Shown piece after piece: positions 1 through 8,100 of a stretch of DNA of 42,421 bases; position 1 is the stretch's first letter, and each line of letters opens with the position of its first letter. The notes below the pieces were generated by a model. That model ran no database searches and was not told the DNA's origin. It saw only the letters and a program-made list of their open reading frames with translations. The stretch is taken from the NCBI GenBank assembly GCA_040007395.1, contig JBDTVG010000129.1, positions 1 to 42,421 of the forward strand, in the 5' to 3' direction. Made by a program: the position numbers and the translations under genes. This stretch comes from DATGFK01 sp040007395 (GTDB lineage: Bacteria > Chloroflexota > Anaerolineae > Aggregatilineales > UBA2796).

Positions 1-98
1 ACTTGATAGATCAATCCATTAGCAACGAACAACGTACCACGTGGCAGCCGGGCCGTTTCGACTTCGGGCAGCGATAAAAGATACATTTCAGCATTCAT
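1..98 (-). CDS. 5' end of an unidentified gene, cut by the window edge
   Basis: An open frame runs leftward from ATG (98-96) to the window edge without a stop, giving 32 complete codons. It begins MNAEMYLLSLPEVETARLPR and continues with a hydrophobic GTLFVANGLIY stretch. A weak AGGG lies upstream of the ATG. The codon choice and the sensible peptide suggest a real gene. It is transcribed away from the men operon and shares the intergenic region 99-402 with it. I do not recognise the family, and the piece is too short to assign a function. Confidence 0.5.
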   Translation of the reverse strand, partial: MNAEMYLLSLPEVETARLPRGTLFVANGLIYQ

Positions 99-155
99 GG
101 TGAACCCTATCGCCATCGTAACCATTCTATAACCTTATTAAACAACAAAATGGCG

Positions 156-229
156 TATTCGTTGCGAAATATTTACATATTCGTTATAGGTGTGTTGTAC
201 GTTCATATTCGCATAGAGTCTTGCGAATA
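156..229. promoter_or_regulatory. Cluster of four TATTCG motifs, candidate operator
   Basis: TATTCG occurs at 156-161, 178-183 and 206-211, and inverted (CGAATA) at 224-229. Four copies lie within 74 bp of the divergent region between the leftward gene at 98 and menF. Flanks are partly shared (preceded by G or A, followed by T or C). The first copy sits in a near-palindrome, TATTCG-TTG-CGAAATA. A repressor or activator array is plausible, but no regulator can be named. The rest of 99-339 shows no gene. Confidence 0.35.
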
Positions 230-339
230 CAATAGAGCCAGAGACGATGGGAGTATCTCAAGTGATCTCCTGAGAGTTATCATTGATAAGCGGCAAGCCT
301 ATCTTGAATATTGTTGATGTGAATCTTGCACAGAGCTAA

Positions 340-368
340 TTGACAACCCTTGCAAATCATCTTATAAT
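340..368 (+). promoter_or_regulatory. Perfect consensus sigma-70 promoter of the men operon
   Basis: TTGACA at 340-345 and TATAAT at 363-368 are separated by exactly 17 bp, the full housekeeping consensus. Transcription should begin near 375, leaving a leader of about 28 nt before the ATG at 403. The -35 element coincides with a possible TTG start codon at 340, which therefore lies upstream of the transcript and cannot be used. Confidence 0.85.
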
Positions 369-402
369 ACTTTCAATAAGTTCTGAAAGTCACAAACGCA
401 AA

Positions 403-1848
403 ATGGAAGTGACTGTGGCAATCTTCCCTGACCCTTCAATAACCATCGCGCTCCCCCATCTACTCCAACAGGCAGCCCAGCAAGCCAAACGACAAGCCCG
501 ATCCATACTGGTCAGTCTCACTGAACGCATCTGGTCACTGGATACCATCGACTTGTTTGAGCAGGCCGCAAGTGCGACTGCTGATCGTTTCTTCTGGTCA
601 CAACCTGACGAGGACTTTACCCTCGTCGGATTGGGCATCGCCCAAGCATTAGAAGCCGTGGAGGAGTCACGATTCCGGCAAATCGGGACCGCCTGGCGAA
701 ACTTGCTGCGCGGCGCGATCCTTGAGGGTCTACGTGGGTTGCCGGACGCTGGCCCTCTCCTATTTGGAGGGTTTGCCTTCGACCCTCAACAGCCTAAAAC
801 GTCGCTCTGGCGCGATTATCCTGACGGGCGGATGGTACTGCCCAAAGTGTTGTATACGCAAAAGCATAACGAAGCATGGCTCACTTGCAATGTAATCGTT
901 GACCCTGACAGCAATCTTGAGGCGGAACAAGCCGCTATGTCAGCCTTTTGCGAGCAACTTTTCGTGCCAAGCACGACCTATCACCCTGAAAACCGTAGCA
1001 AGTTACAGGTAACGATGCACGATCTACGACCCGCTGCCGACTGGCAAGCTGAAGTCGTCCAAGCAGCACAGGATATTGCCGACGGTAAACTCGAAAAAAC
1101 GGTGCTGGCTCGTGCGGTGCGCCTTGAGACTTCGGAGTCGGACTCTGGGTCAGCGCCATTTAACGCGGCGAATGCCCTGCGGCGGCTCTCGGCAAATTAC
1201 AAGGAATGCTTTATTTTCGCTATCGCACGCGGCGAACGCTGCTTTCTGGGCGCAACCCCGGAACGGCTTGCCGAAGTCCATGATGGTGAGATCCGGACAA
1301 TGGCGTTAGCTGGGTCGGTGCAGCGCGGCACAACCGAGAACGAAGATCGGGCGTTTGGTGAATCGTTGCTTGCCAGTGCCAAGGATCGCAATGAACATGC
1401 TGTCGTGGTCAAGTTTATTGCCGAAGCGCTCCAAGGGTTAAGTCACCATTTAACTATCGCCGTACAGCCAACACTGCTAAAATTGGGGAATGTCCAGCAC
1501 CTCTACACACCCGTGAGAGGTCGGTTAGCCGACGGTCACACGTTACTAGATGTGGTCGAACGGTTACATCCCACCCCGGCAGTTGGTGGTCGTCCTCGCG
1601 AGGCAGCGTTGTCTCTGATTCGCGAACGTGAAGGGCTTGATCGCGGTTGGTATGCCGGGCCTGTTGGCTGGATAGATCGGCATGGCGAGGGTAAATTCGT
1701 AGTTGCCATTCGGTCAGCGCTGCTGCACAGAACCAGTGCGACTTTGTTCGCGGGGTGTGGTATTGTTGCTGACTCGAATCCAGAACGCGAATATGCTGAG
1801 TCGTGCCTGAAACTCAAGCCGATGCTTTCAGCACTCACAGGCGAATAA
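403..1848 (+). CDS. menF: Isochorismate synthase MenF
   Basis: It converts chorismate to isochorismate, the first committed step of menaquinone synthesis, in the cytoplasm. The 481-residue product has the chorismate-binding fold: a divergent N-terminal half, LEKTVLARAVRL (general-base Lys about residue 232), TPERLAEV, HPTPAVGGRPREAAL, GWYAGPVGW, and a C-terminal AGCGIVADSNPEREY. The ADSNPE wording and the men neighbours favour isochorismate synthase over anthranilate or salicylate enzymes. The frame stays open to TTG 340, but that codon is the -35 hexamer of a consensus promoter, so I choose ATG 403. It is the first gene of the men operon, and menD follows after 19 bp. Confidence 0.93.
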   Translation: MEVTVAIFPDPSITIALPHLLQQAAQQAKRQARSILVSLTERIWSLDTIDLFEQAASATADRFFWSQPDEDFTLVGLGIAQALEAVEESRFRQIGTAWRNLLRGAILEGLRGLPDAGPLLFGGFAFDPQQPKTSLWRDYPDGRMVLPKVLYTQKHNEAWLTCNVIVDPDSNLEAEQAAMSAFCEQLFVPSTTYHPENRSKLQVTMHDLRPAADWQAEVVQAAQDIADGKLEKTVLARAVRLETSESDSGSAPFNAANALRRLSANYKECFIFAIARGERCFLGATPERLAEVHDGEIRTMALAGSVQRGTTENEDRAFGESLLASAKDRNEHAVVVKFIAEALQGLSHHLTIAVQPTLLKLGNVQHLYTPVRGRLADGHTLLDVVERLHPTPAVGGRPREAALSLIREREGLDRGWYAGPVGWIDRHGEGKFVVAIRSALLHRTSATLFAGCGIVADSNPEREYAESCLKLKPMLSALTGE

Positions 1849-1867
1849 CAGCCGAGACAGGTGATTC

Positions 1868-3667
1868 ATGGCAGCTAACAACATACAATATGCGACTCAT
1901 GCGTATGTCAGCGCCTTTGTCGATGAACTGGCGCGATCCGGCGTGCATCATGTGTGTGTATGTCCGGGGTCACGCTCTACCCCGCTAGCGATGATTCTGG
2001 CAGAGACACCCGCGCTCAAAGTTTGGATGCACCTTGACGAGCGCTCGGCAGCTTTCTTCGCGCTGGGCATTGCCAAAATGTCCTACGAACCCGTTGCATT
2101 AGTGTGTACTTCGGGAACGGCGGCGGCGAATTTTTTGCCCGCCGTAGTAGAAGCCCATTTCGCCCGGATTCCACTCATCGTTTTGACCGCAGACCGACCG
2201 CCCGAATTACGCGACATTGGCGCACCCCAGACCATCGATCAGGTGCGTCTGTATGGATCGCATGTCAAATGGTTTGTGGATATGGCATTGCCGGAAAATA
2301 CACCGGACGCATTGCGTTACGTGCGAACGGTTGCGAACCGTGCCGTTGCCGAAGCTGTAGCCGCGACGACTGGCCCCGTCCATCTGAATTTCCCGTTCCG
2401 CGAACCATTGGTGCCACTCCCCCCAGAATCGTCCGTTGCAGATATGGCCCGCCCTGACCATCGCCCGTTTGCCACTGTTAAACGTGGGCTGCGTCGCACC
2501 GATTTGCGTGAAGTAAAAGCGCTGGCCTCTGATCTGGCAAGGGTTGAACGTGGCTTGATTGTGTGTGGCCCCCATAGCAACCCCGATTTTGCGCCTGCTG
2601 TCGCCCGTCTGTCAGAAATGATTGGCTACCCTATTCTGGCTGATCCCCTATCACAACTGCGCTGCGGACAGCACGATTGCAGCAACGTCATCAGCACTTA
2701 TGACGCTTTCCTGCGCGATCCAGCATTTGTTGAACGCGCTGCGCCACAGATTATCTTACGGCTTGGTGCAACGCCGACCTCTAAACCACTGTTGCAATAT
2801 CTGAAAAAATACGCCAATGTCCGCCAAATTTTGATTGGCAGCGAATGGTACGATCCCGACCTGATTGTCTCCGATGTTTTTAAAGCTGAATCGCGCCTGC
2901 TGTGCGAAGATCTGGTCGATCAACTGGGTGGGCACAGTCGTGAGGCAGGCAGTCCTTGGTTGTGGGAGTGGACGGAGACTGAACGCCATGTGCGGACAGC
3001 GATAGATACTCACTTGCTTACCAATACTGAATTGTTCGAGGGCAGCGTGTTCCCTGAACTCAGTAAACTTATGCCCAACGGGACAACCTTGTATACCAGC
3101 AGTAGTATGCCTGTCCGCGATCTAGATACCTTTTTCCCAGTGAGTGAATATGCTATCCGTTTTCTGGCAAACCGGGGCGCAAATGGCATCGATGGCGTGG
3201 TGTCCAGTGCTCTGGGAGCCAGCGCCGTATGCAATGGGCCGTTAGTATTGGTCATTGGCGACATCGCGTTTTACCACGACATGAACGGTTTGATGGCGGC
3301 AAAACTGCACCATCTAAATGCTACTATCATTCTGATCAACAACGATGGCGGCGGCATCTTCTCATTTCTGCCGCAGGCCGCTTACCCTGAACATTTTGAA
3401 CAGCTTTACGGCACACCACATGGTCTCGACTTTCGGCACACGGCTGAGTTGTACGGCGCACACTATACGCTGGCGACAGACTGGCACGAGTTTCGCAATG
3501 CGGTAAGTAAGGGTGTCGCGGCAACTGGACTAAAGATCATCGAAATCCAGACCAACCGAGCACAGAATGTCAAGCAACATCGGGCGATCTGGCAGGTCGT
3601 ATCCACTGTGTTAGCGGGGTTGGCTCCCGCCTCAGTCGATGGGGTGTCAAACGAGGCAACAGTATGA
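1868..3667 (+). CDS. menD: SEPHCHC synthase MenD (ThDP-dependent)
   Basis: It joins isochorismate and 2-oxoglutarate, releasing CO2, to give 2-succinyl-5-enolpyruvyl-6-hydroxy-3-cyclohexene-1-carboxylate. At 599 residues it is close to the family norm. CVCPGSRSTPLAM (residues 30-42) and LDERSAAFFALG contain the substrate arginine region and the cofactor-activating Glu58. LTADRPPELRDIGAPQTIDQ follows. The ThDP/Mg site is the C-terminal GDIAFYHDMNGL and NNDGGGIFSFLPQ pair. ATG 1868 has ACAGGTG upstream. Its stop overlaps the menH start in an ATGA (3664-3667), so the two are translationally coupled. Confidence 0.96.
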   Translation: MAANNIQYATHAYVSAFVDELARSGVHHVCVCPGSRSTPLAMILAETPALKVWMHLDERSAAFFALGIAKMSYEPVALVCTSGTAAANFLPAVVEAHFARIPLIVLTADRPPELRDIGAPQTIDQVRLYGSHVKWFVDMALPENTPDALRYVRTVANRAVAEAVAATTGPVHLNFPFREPLVPLPPESSVADMARPDHRPFATVKRGLRRTDLREVKALASDLARVERGLIVCGPHSNPDFAPAVARLSEMIGYPILADPLSQLRCGQHDCSNVISTYDAFLRDPAFVERAAPQIILRLGATPTSKPLLQYLKKYANVRQILIGSEWYDPDLIVSDVFKAESRLLCEDLVDQLGGHSREAGSPWLWEWTETERHVRTAIDTHLLTNTELFEGSVFPELSKLMPNGTTLYTSSSMPVRDLDTFFPVSEYAIRFLANRGANGIDGVVSSALGASAVCNGPLVLVIGDIAFYHDMNGLMAAKLHHLNATIILINNDGGGIFSFLPQAAYPEHFEQLYGTPHGLDFRHTAELYGAHYTLATDWHEFRNAVSKGVAATGLKIIEIQTNRAQNVKQHRAIWQVVSTVLAGLAPASVDGVSNEATV

Positions 3668-4518
3668 CGCGCATAATGGTAAACGGTCTGTATCTTAATG
3701 TCGAAATAGGCGGCACGGGCGAACCGCTGCTGCTGCTGCATGGGTTCATGGGTAGCTCACAATCTTGGGCTGAACAGCGGATCGCTTTTGAGGGTAGCCA
3801 CAAGGTAATCACGCTTGATTTGCCGGGACATGGCTTCTCCGATTCTCCGACTAATCCGACCCGCTACCAAATTGACCGGGTGTCGGCTTCGCTGGATACA
3901 ATACTCGATCAACTGGAACTAGGCAGTGTGCATTTGCTGGGTTATTCAATGGGTGGGCGAGTCGCGCAGCACTTTGCGTTAACCTATCCGCATCGTGTCC
4001 GGTCTTTATTGCTGGAAAGCACCTCACCCGGCTTGGCAGATCCCGCCGAACGACAAGCCCGCATTGCCAGTGATGCAGCCCTTGCCGAAAAGATCGAGCG
4101 AGAAGGGTTGGAAGCATTTGTGGCCTACTGGAGCCAGCTTCCTTTGTTTGCCAGTCAAGCCAATTTGCCGGCTCATATTCGAGCCGACCAATGGTCACAG
4201 CGTTTGCAAAATAACGTTGGTGGGCTGGCGAACTCGCTGCGCGGCCTCAGCACTGGCGCACAATTCCCACTCTGGGATCGGCTTAACGAGCTTACCGCGC
4301 CGACTCTCTTGATCGTCGGCGCGTTGGACAGCAGATATACGCAAACTGGTCAGCAAATGGCAAAGGCAATTCCTACAGTACAGATCGCCGTTGTGCCTAA
4401 CGCAGGCCATAACGTTCATCTGGAGCAACCCGCTGTGTTTAATCAACTCGTGCTAGACCATCTCAAACACGCTTCGATTGAGCCTTCGGAAGACACGACA
4501 AAACCAACAAGGAGGTAA
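3664..4518 (+). CDS. menH: SHCHC synthase MenH (alpha/beta hydrolase)
   Basis: It eliminates pyruvate from the MenD product to give 2-succinyl-6-hydroxy-2,4-cyclohexadiene-1-carboxylate. The 284-residue protein has the oxyanion strand LLLLHGFMGSSQSW (22-35), nucleophile elbow GYSMGG with Ser95, Asp222 in GALDSRYT, and His249 in NAGHNVHLE, a complete triad. Many alpha/beta hydrolases share this pattern. The MenH call rests on that pattern plus the position between menD (4-bp overlap) and menB. The C-terminal tail is Thr/Lys/Arg-rich. Confidence 0.92.
   Translation: MTRIMVNGLYLNVEIGGTGEPLLLLHGFMGSSQSWAEQRIAFEGSHKVITLDLPGHGFSDSPTNPTRYQIDRVSASLDTILDQLELGSVHLLGYSMGGRVAQHFALTYPHRVRSLLLESTSPGLADPAERQARIASDAALAEKIEREGLEAFVAYWSQLPLFASQANLPAHIRADQWSQRLQNNVGGLANSLRGLSTGAQFPLWDRLNELTAPTLLIVGALDSRYTQTGQQMAKAIPTVQIAVVPNAGHNVHLEQPAVFNQLVLDHLKHASIEPSEDTTKPTRR
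4509..4516 (+). promoter_or_regulatory. Strong ribosome-binding site of menB
   Basis: AAGGAGGT is a full anti-16S match placed 8 nt before the menB ATG. It is the best Shine-Dalgarno site in this operon, so MenB is likely made at a higher rate than its neighbours. Confidence 0.8.
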
Positions 4519-4524
4519 TTTAAC

Positions 4525-5352
4525 ATGGCAATAAACTGGCAAAAAGCTGGTGAATACACCGATATTCTGTATGAACACGATGCGGAAGGTGAAGGGATCG
4601 CCAAGATCACAATCAATCGCCCCGAAGTGCGTAACGCCTTCCGTCCGCAAACCGTCAACGAAATGATCGATGCTTTCTCACGGGCGCACGAAGATCAAAA
4701 TATTGGTGTGGTATTGTTCACGGGCGCAGGTGATAAAGCGTTCTGTTCTGGTGGCGATCAGCGCGTGCGAGGTGACGGCGGCTATGTGGGCAAAGACGGT
4801 GTGCCGCGCCTCAATGTTCTGGAACTACAACGGCTGATTCGCCAGATGCCCAAGCCTGTGATTGCGTTGGTGGCAGGTTATGCCATTGGTGGCGGTCATG
4901 TATTGCACGTCGTGTGCGATCTGACCATTGCTGCCGAGAATGCCATCTTCGGGCAGACGGGGCCACGAGTCGGCAGCTTCGACGCAGGCTACGGAGTGAG
5001 CTTGTTAGCGCGTATGGTCGGTGACAAGAAAGCCCGCGAGATTTGGTATTTGTGTCGCCAGTATAACGCCCAGCAAGCGCTCGATATGGGTCTGGTCAAC
5101 ACAGTCGTTCCGCTGGATAAACTCGAAGACGAGGGAGTCCAATGGGCGCGTGAGATTCTGGAAAAAAGCCCAATGGCGCTGCGTTTCCTCAAGATTGCGC
5201 TGAATGCGGATGCCGATGGCGCGATGGGGATGCAGCAGTTTGCAGGCGACGCAACTCTGTTGTACTACCTGTCCGAAGAAGCCAAAGAAGGCAAGAACGC
5301 CTACCTTGAGAAGCGCAAACCAGATTTCAAGAAGTTCACACGCTTTCCGTAG
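4525..5352 (+). CDS. menB: 1,4-dihydroxy-2-naphthoyl-CoA synthase MenB
   Basis: It closes the naphthoquinol ring from o-succinylbenzoyl-CoA (Dieckmann-type condensation). The 275-residue crotonase-fold protein carries CSGGDQRVRGDGGYVG (74-89), the MenB hallmark that separates it from enoyl-CoA hydratases, then AGYAIGGGHVLHVVCDL and FGQTGPRVGSFDAGYG (142-157). Gly146 in QTGPR matches the bicarbonate-dependent class (as in E. coli) rather than the Asp-containing class. The end KRKPDFKKFTRFP is typical of MenB. The start is fixed by the AAGGAGGT site. Confidence 0.97.
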   Translation: MAINWQKAGEYTDILYEHDAEGEGIAKITINRPEVRNAFRPQTVNEMIDAFSRAHEDQNIGVVLFTGAGDKAFCSGGDQRVRGDGGYVGKDGVPRLNVLELQRLIRQMPKPVIALVAGYAIGGGHVLHVVCDLTIAAENAIFGQTGPRVGSFDAGYGVSLLARMVGDKKAREIWYLCRQYNAQQALDMGLVNTVVPLDKLEDEGVQWAREILEKSPMALRFLKIALNADADGAMGMQQFAGDATLLYYLSEEAKEGKNAYLEKRKPDFKKFTRFP

Positions 5353-5373
5353 CATCTGATAGGAGCAAGAGCC

Positions 5374-5874
5374 ATGCAGTATTTGCAGCGCTTTCCCCAA
5401 CTCGCTTCTTTGTATGACAAGGCCGATCACGTCGATGTCAAAGTGGTAGAGGGCAATGTTAATCTGCGGGCCTTTGTGGCGGGCATGATGAACTATCAGC
5501 CAGCATGGGTCACGGCTCTCTATGGAGTCCGGGCGGTGTTCGTGCGGTTTCTGGGAATGCGACAGGAAGGCATTCCGAAGGCTCCGGCTTTGCGGACTGA
5601 AACCATTCCGATGATACCGGGCGAACGGGCTTCGTTTTTTACGGTGGAAATGGCGAAGGAAGATCAATATTGGGTAGTCAGAATCGATGATAGCCATCTC
5701 AAGGCGGCGTTGGGTGTCGTAGTCGAGCCACTACAGAACGGCCTTAAACGATTTCATGTGATCACTATTGTGCATTATCATAATTGGACTGGCCCAGTGT
5801 ACTTTAACGTCATACGTCCTTTTCACCATTTAGTGGTGGGTGGTATGGCAAAAGCTAGAGTGTCACACGCCTGA
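5374..5874 (+). CDS. DUF2867-family protein inside the men operon
   Basis: This 166-residue protein has no signal peptide. The pattern fits DUF2867: an N-terminal acidic/aromatic part, QPAWVTALYGVRAVFVRFLGM (about residues 47-67), RIDDSHLKAALGV, then TIVHYHNWTGPVYFN and IRPFHHLVV. The family has no assigned reaction. It lies 21 bp after menB with a good AGGAGCAAGAGCC leader and 13 bp before menE, so it is surely co-transcribed. A role in handling a naphthoate or quinone intermediate is my inference from position only. An unrelated passenger role is equally possible. Confidence 0.85.
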   Translation: MQYLQRFPQLASLYDKADHVDVKVVEGNVNLRAFVAGMMNYQPAWVTALYGVRAVFVRFLGMRQEGIPKAPALRTETIPMIPGERASFFTVEMAKEDQYWVVRIDDSHLKAALGVVVEPLQNGLKRFHVITIVHYHNWTGPVYFNVIRPFHHLVVGGMAKARVSHA

Positions 5875-5887
5875 GACTATCTCTATC

Positions 5888-7381
5888 ATGACTTCGGCAA
5901 CGTTTCCGAACTGGCTGCACCAACGGGCGGCGCTGACTCCTGATCGACTGGCGCTCGTTTTTGGTACGGAACGCTGGACATTCCGTGACCTGAGCCAGCG
6001 CGTCGATCAGACAGCGCGGCGGCTGGCGGGATTTGGCATTCAGCAAGGTGATCGTGTGGCACTGCTGATGCGAAATGGTCTGGACTTTGCCACATTGACC
6101 CATGCTGTGAGCCGACTCGGCGCGGTGTTGATTCCACTCAATATCCGCTTGACTGCCGCTGAGATCGTGTGGCAGCTTGGCAATGTCGGTGCAAAATGCC
6201 TGATCTACGACAGTGCCAACACACAAATCGCACTGGCAGCGGCACATGATCTCCCCGAACTGCGGCTCACGATGGCTTCCCCCGACCCCAGTGGCTTCTT
6301 CCAACTGCCCGAAGCAGAGATTCGCTTGCAGGATGGAATCGATCTTGAGGCGGTTCATAGTATCATTTACACCTCTGGCACGACAGGCAAACCCAAAGGC
6401 GCACTGCTGACCTATGGCAACCATTGGTGGAGCGCGACAGGATCGGCTTTGAATCTCGGCCTGCACACTGATGATTGCTGGCTGGCGTGTTTGCCGCTGT
6501 TTCATGTCGGCGGGTTGGCGATCTTGCTGCGCGGGATTATCTATGGCAACTGCGTGATCATCCACGATGGGTTTGATCCAGCCGCCGTGAATCGCGCCAT
6601 TGACGAAGATCATGTAACGACCATTTCCGTCGTCAGCACGATGCTGCAACGGATGTTAGATGAACACGGCGAACGCCCATATCCGCCTTCGCTGAAGTAT
6701 GTATTGCTTGGCGGCGGGCCAGCGCCACGTCCACTGCTTGAAGTGTGTGCTGAATGTGGTGTGCCAGTTGTCCAGACCTACGGTATGACCGAAACCGCCT
6801 CACAGTTTGTTACCCTACCGCCAGAAGATACCTTGCGTAAACTTGGCTCGGCGGGTAAACCGCTGTTTCCCAATGTGCTGCGTATTGAGCGTGAATCGGA
6901 TAATGCCATTGCCGTAGCGGGTGAAGTCGGTGAGATTGTAATACACGGCCCATCGGTGATCCGCAGCTATATCGATCAAGCGGCGCTGCACGATGGCTGG
7001 CTGCATACAGGCGATCTCGGCTATCGGGACGAAGAAGGCTATTTGTATGTCGTGTCGCGCCGCAGCGATTTGATCATTTCGGGCGGCGAAAACGTATATC
7101 CCGCCGAAGTTGAGGCGGTACTGCTTTCACATCCCGCCGTTGAGGAAGCAGGCGTGATCGGTGTGCCGGATGAGCGTTGGGGGCAGGTTCCCGCAGCGGC
7201 AATCCGAGTCCGTGAGGGGACAACGCCAACACCGGACGAATTGCGCGATTATTGCCTACAACGGTTAGCCCGTTATAAAGTGCCTTCCGAGTTTCGGTTT
7301 GTAGCAGCGCTGCCCCGCAACGCGGCAGGTAAATTGCTGCGACATGTCCTCGTGGATCAGTGGCAGCAGCGCAACTCCTGA
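5888..7381 (+). CDS. menE: o-Succinylbenzoate-CoA ligase MenE
   Basis: It adenylates o-succinylbenzoate and transfers it to CoA, feeding MenB. The 497-residue ANL-family enzyme has the P-loop YTSGTTGKPKG (161-171), YGMTETAS, GWLHTGDLGYRDEEGYLYV, the hinge SRRSDLIISGGENVYP, and the catalytic Lys482 in NAAGKLL. Other acyl-CoA ligases look similar, but the operon context decides. The frame is open to ATG 5840, but that start would overlap the DUF2867 gene by 35 bp and adds residues unlike the family. ATG 5888 begins at the usual place (FPNWLHQRAALTPDRLAL). Confidence 0.93.
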   Translation: MTSATFPNWLHQRAALTPDRLALVFGTERWTFRDLSQRVDQTARRLAGFGIQQGDRVALLMRNGLDFATLTHAVSRLGAVLIPLNIRLTAAEIVWQLGNVGAKCLIYDSANTQIALAAAHDLPELRLTMASPDPSGFFQLPEAEIRLQDGIDLEAVHSIIYTSGTTGKPKGALLTYGNHWWSATGSALNLGLHTDDCWLACLPLFHVGGLAILLRGIIYGNCVIIHDGFDPAAVNRAIDEDHVTTISVVSTMLQRMLDEHGERPYPPSLKYVLLGGGPAPRPLLEVCAECGVPVVQTYGMTETASQFVTLPPEDTLRKLGSAGKPLFPNVLRIERESDNAIAVAGEVGEIVIHGPSVIRSYIDQAALHDGWLHTGDLGYRDEEGYLYVVSRRSDLIISGGENVYPAEVEAVLLSHPAVEEAGVIGVPDERWGQVPAAAIRVREGTTPTPDELRDYCLQRLARYKVPSEFRFVAALPRNAAGKLLRHVLVDQWQQRNS

Positions 7382-7438
7382 AAAGATAAGGCAACGAAAA
7401 AGTAATGTTCCCTTCTCTTTATTGGTTTAATACGCTAG

Positions 7439-8100
7439 TTAAGCAGGCATCAAGACTGATTTGGATGTCGCCGCGACCTGCTCAAGCTCTTGAACGGTGG
7501 TTGAATTGCGGGCATCTTCGGTGATTATTTTCCCCAACTGTCGGGCGTTATCGCGGAACGTTGGTTCGCTAACAACTCTTTGGATTGTCTCACGAATACG
7601 GGCGAAATCGGCCTTTTTATCCAGCTTCAAGCCAGCGCTTCTTGCCACGCCACGCGCTGCGTTGGCAGGTTGATCGCGCCCAAACGGGATACACGCTAGC
7701 GATACACCGTTGCCAGTGCGCGGGTTACTGTACCATGTCCGCACTGGCTCACTACGGCTGATGCTAACGGGAAAACCTGTGCATGAGGAACAGACTGGCG
7801 AACAACAACAGTCGCGGGAATTCTAAACTGCGATTGGTCTAGTGTAGGGCCTAACGTTACAAGGCCACGCACTTTTAGTCCCGCTAACGCATCGAGAACT
7901 TTCTGCAAAACTTTTTCTTGGTGTTGATAGGTAGTGCTTAGGCTAACGACTACCAACGGGTCTGTTTGCTCAGCAGGCCATGGTGATTGCCATGCTTCAA
8001 CCCAAACGGGATCGTCGAGAATCGCGCCGACATAGCGGTAATTGGGGGGGCTAACGCAGATTTTGAATCAAAGGCGCGACAAGTCCTGCTTAGCGGCGAT
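7439..8100 (-). pseudogene. Decayed MGT-family glycosyltransferase, C-terminal part
   Basis: Reading leftward in three successive frames recovers a macrolide-type (UGT-like, GT1) glycosyltransferase. CRAFDSKSALAPP is followed by NYRYVGAILDDPVW, then VVVSLSTTYQHQ, SVPHAQVFPLASAVVSQCGHGTVTRALA, then NGVSLACIPFGRDQPANAARG. The GHGT and DQ..NA motifs are the nucleotide-sugar-binding signature. Two single-base losses explain the frame changes: one in the G7 run at 8044-8050 and one at about 7710-7711. The N-terminal domain is missing, and the fragment ends where the next gene's 3' end begins, suggesting a deletion. About 210 of the usual 400 or more residues remain. Confidence 0.75.

Noticed and set aside
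156..229. TATTCG repeats as a CRISPR array
   Set aside because: The repeat unit is six bases, the spacing is irregular, one copy is inverted and no cas genes are present.
340..402. TTG start extending menF by 21 residues
   Set aside because: The codon is the -35 hexamer of a perfect consensus promoter and would lie upstream of the transcript.
5005..5697. Long antisense open frame across menB and the DUF2867 gene
   Set aside because: It is a mirror of well-supported genes on the other strand, with no family resemblance and no ribosome site.
5855..6649. 264-residue antisense open frame in menE
   Set aside because: It lies opposite a clear MenE; the composition is that of an antisense shadow.
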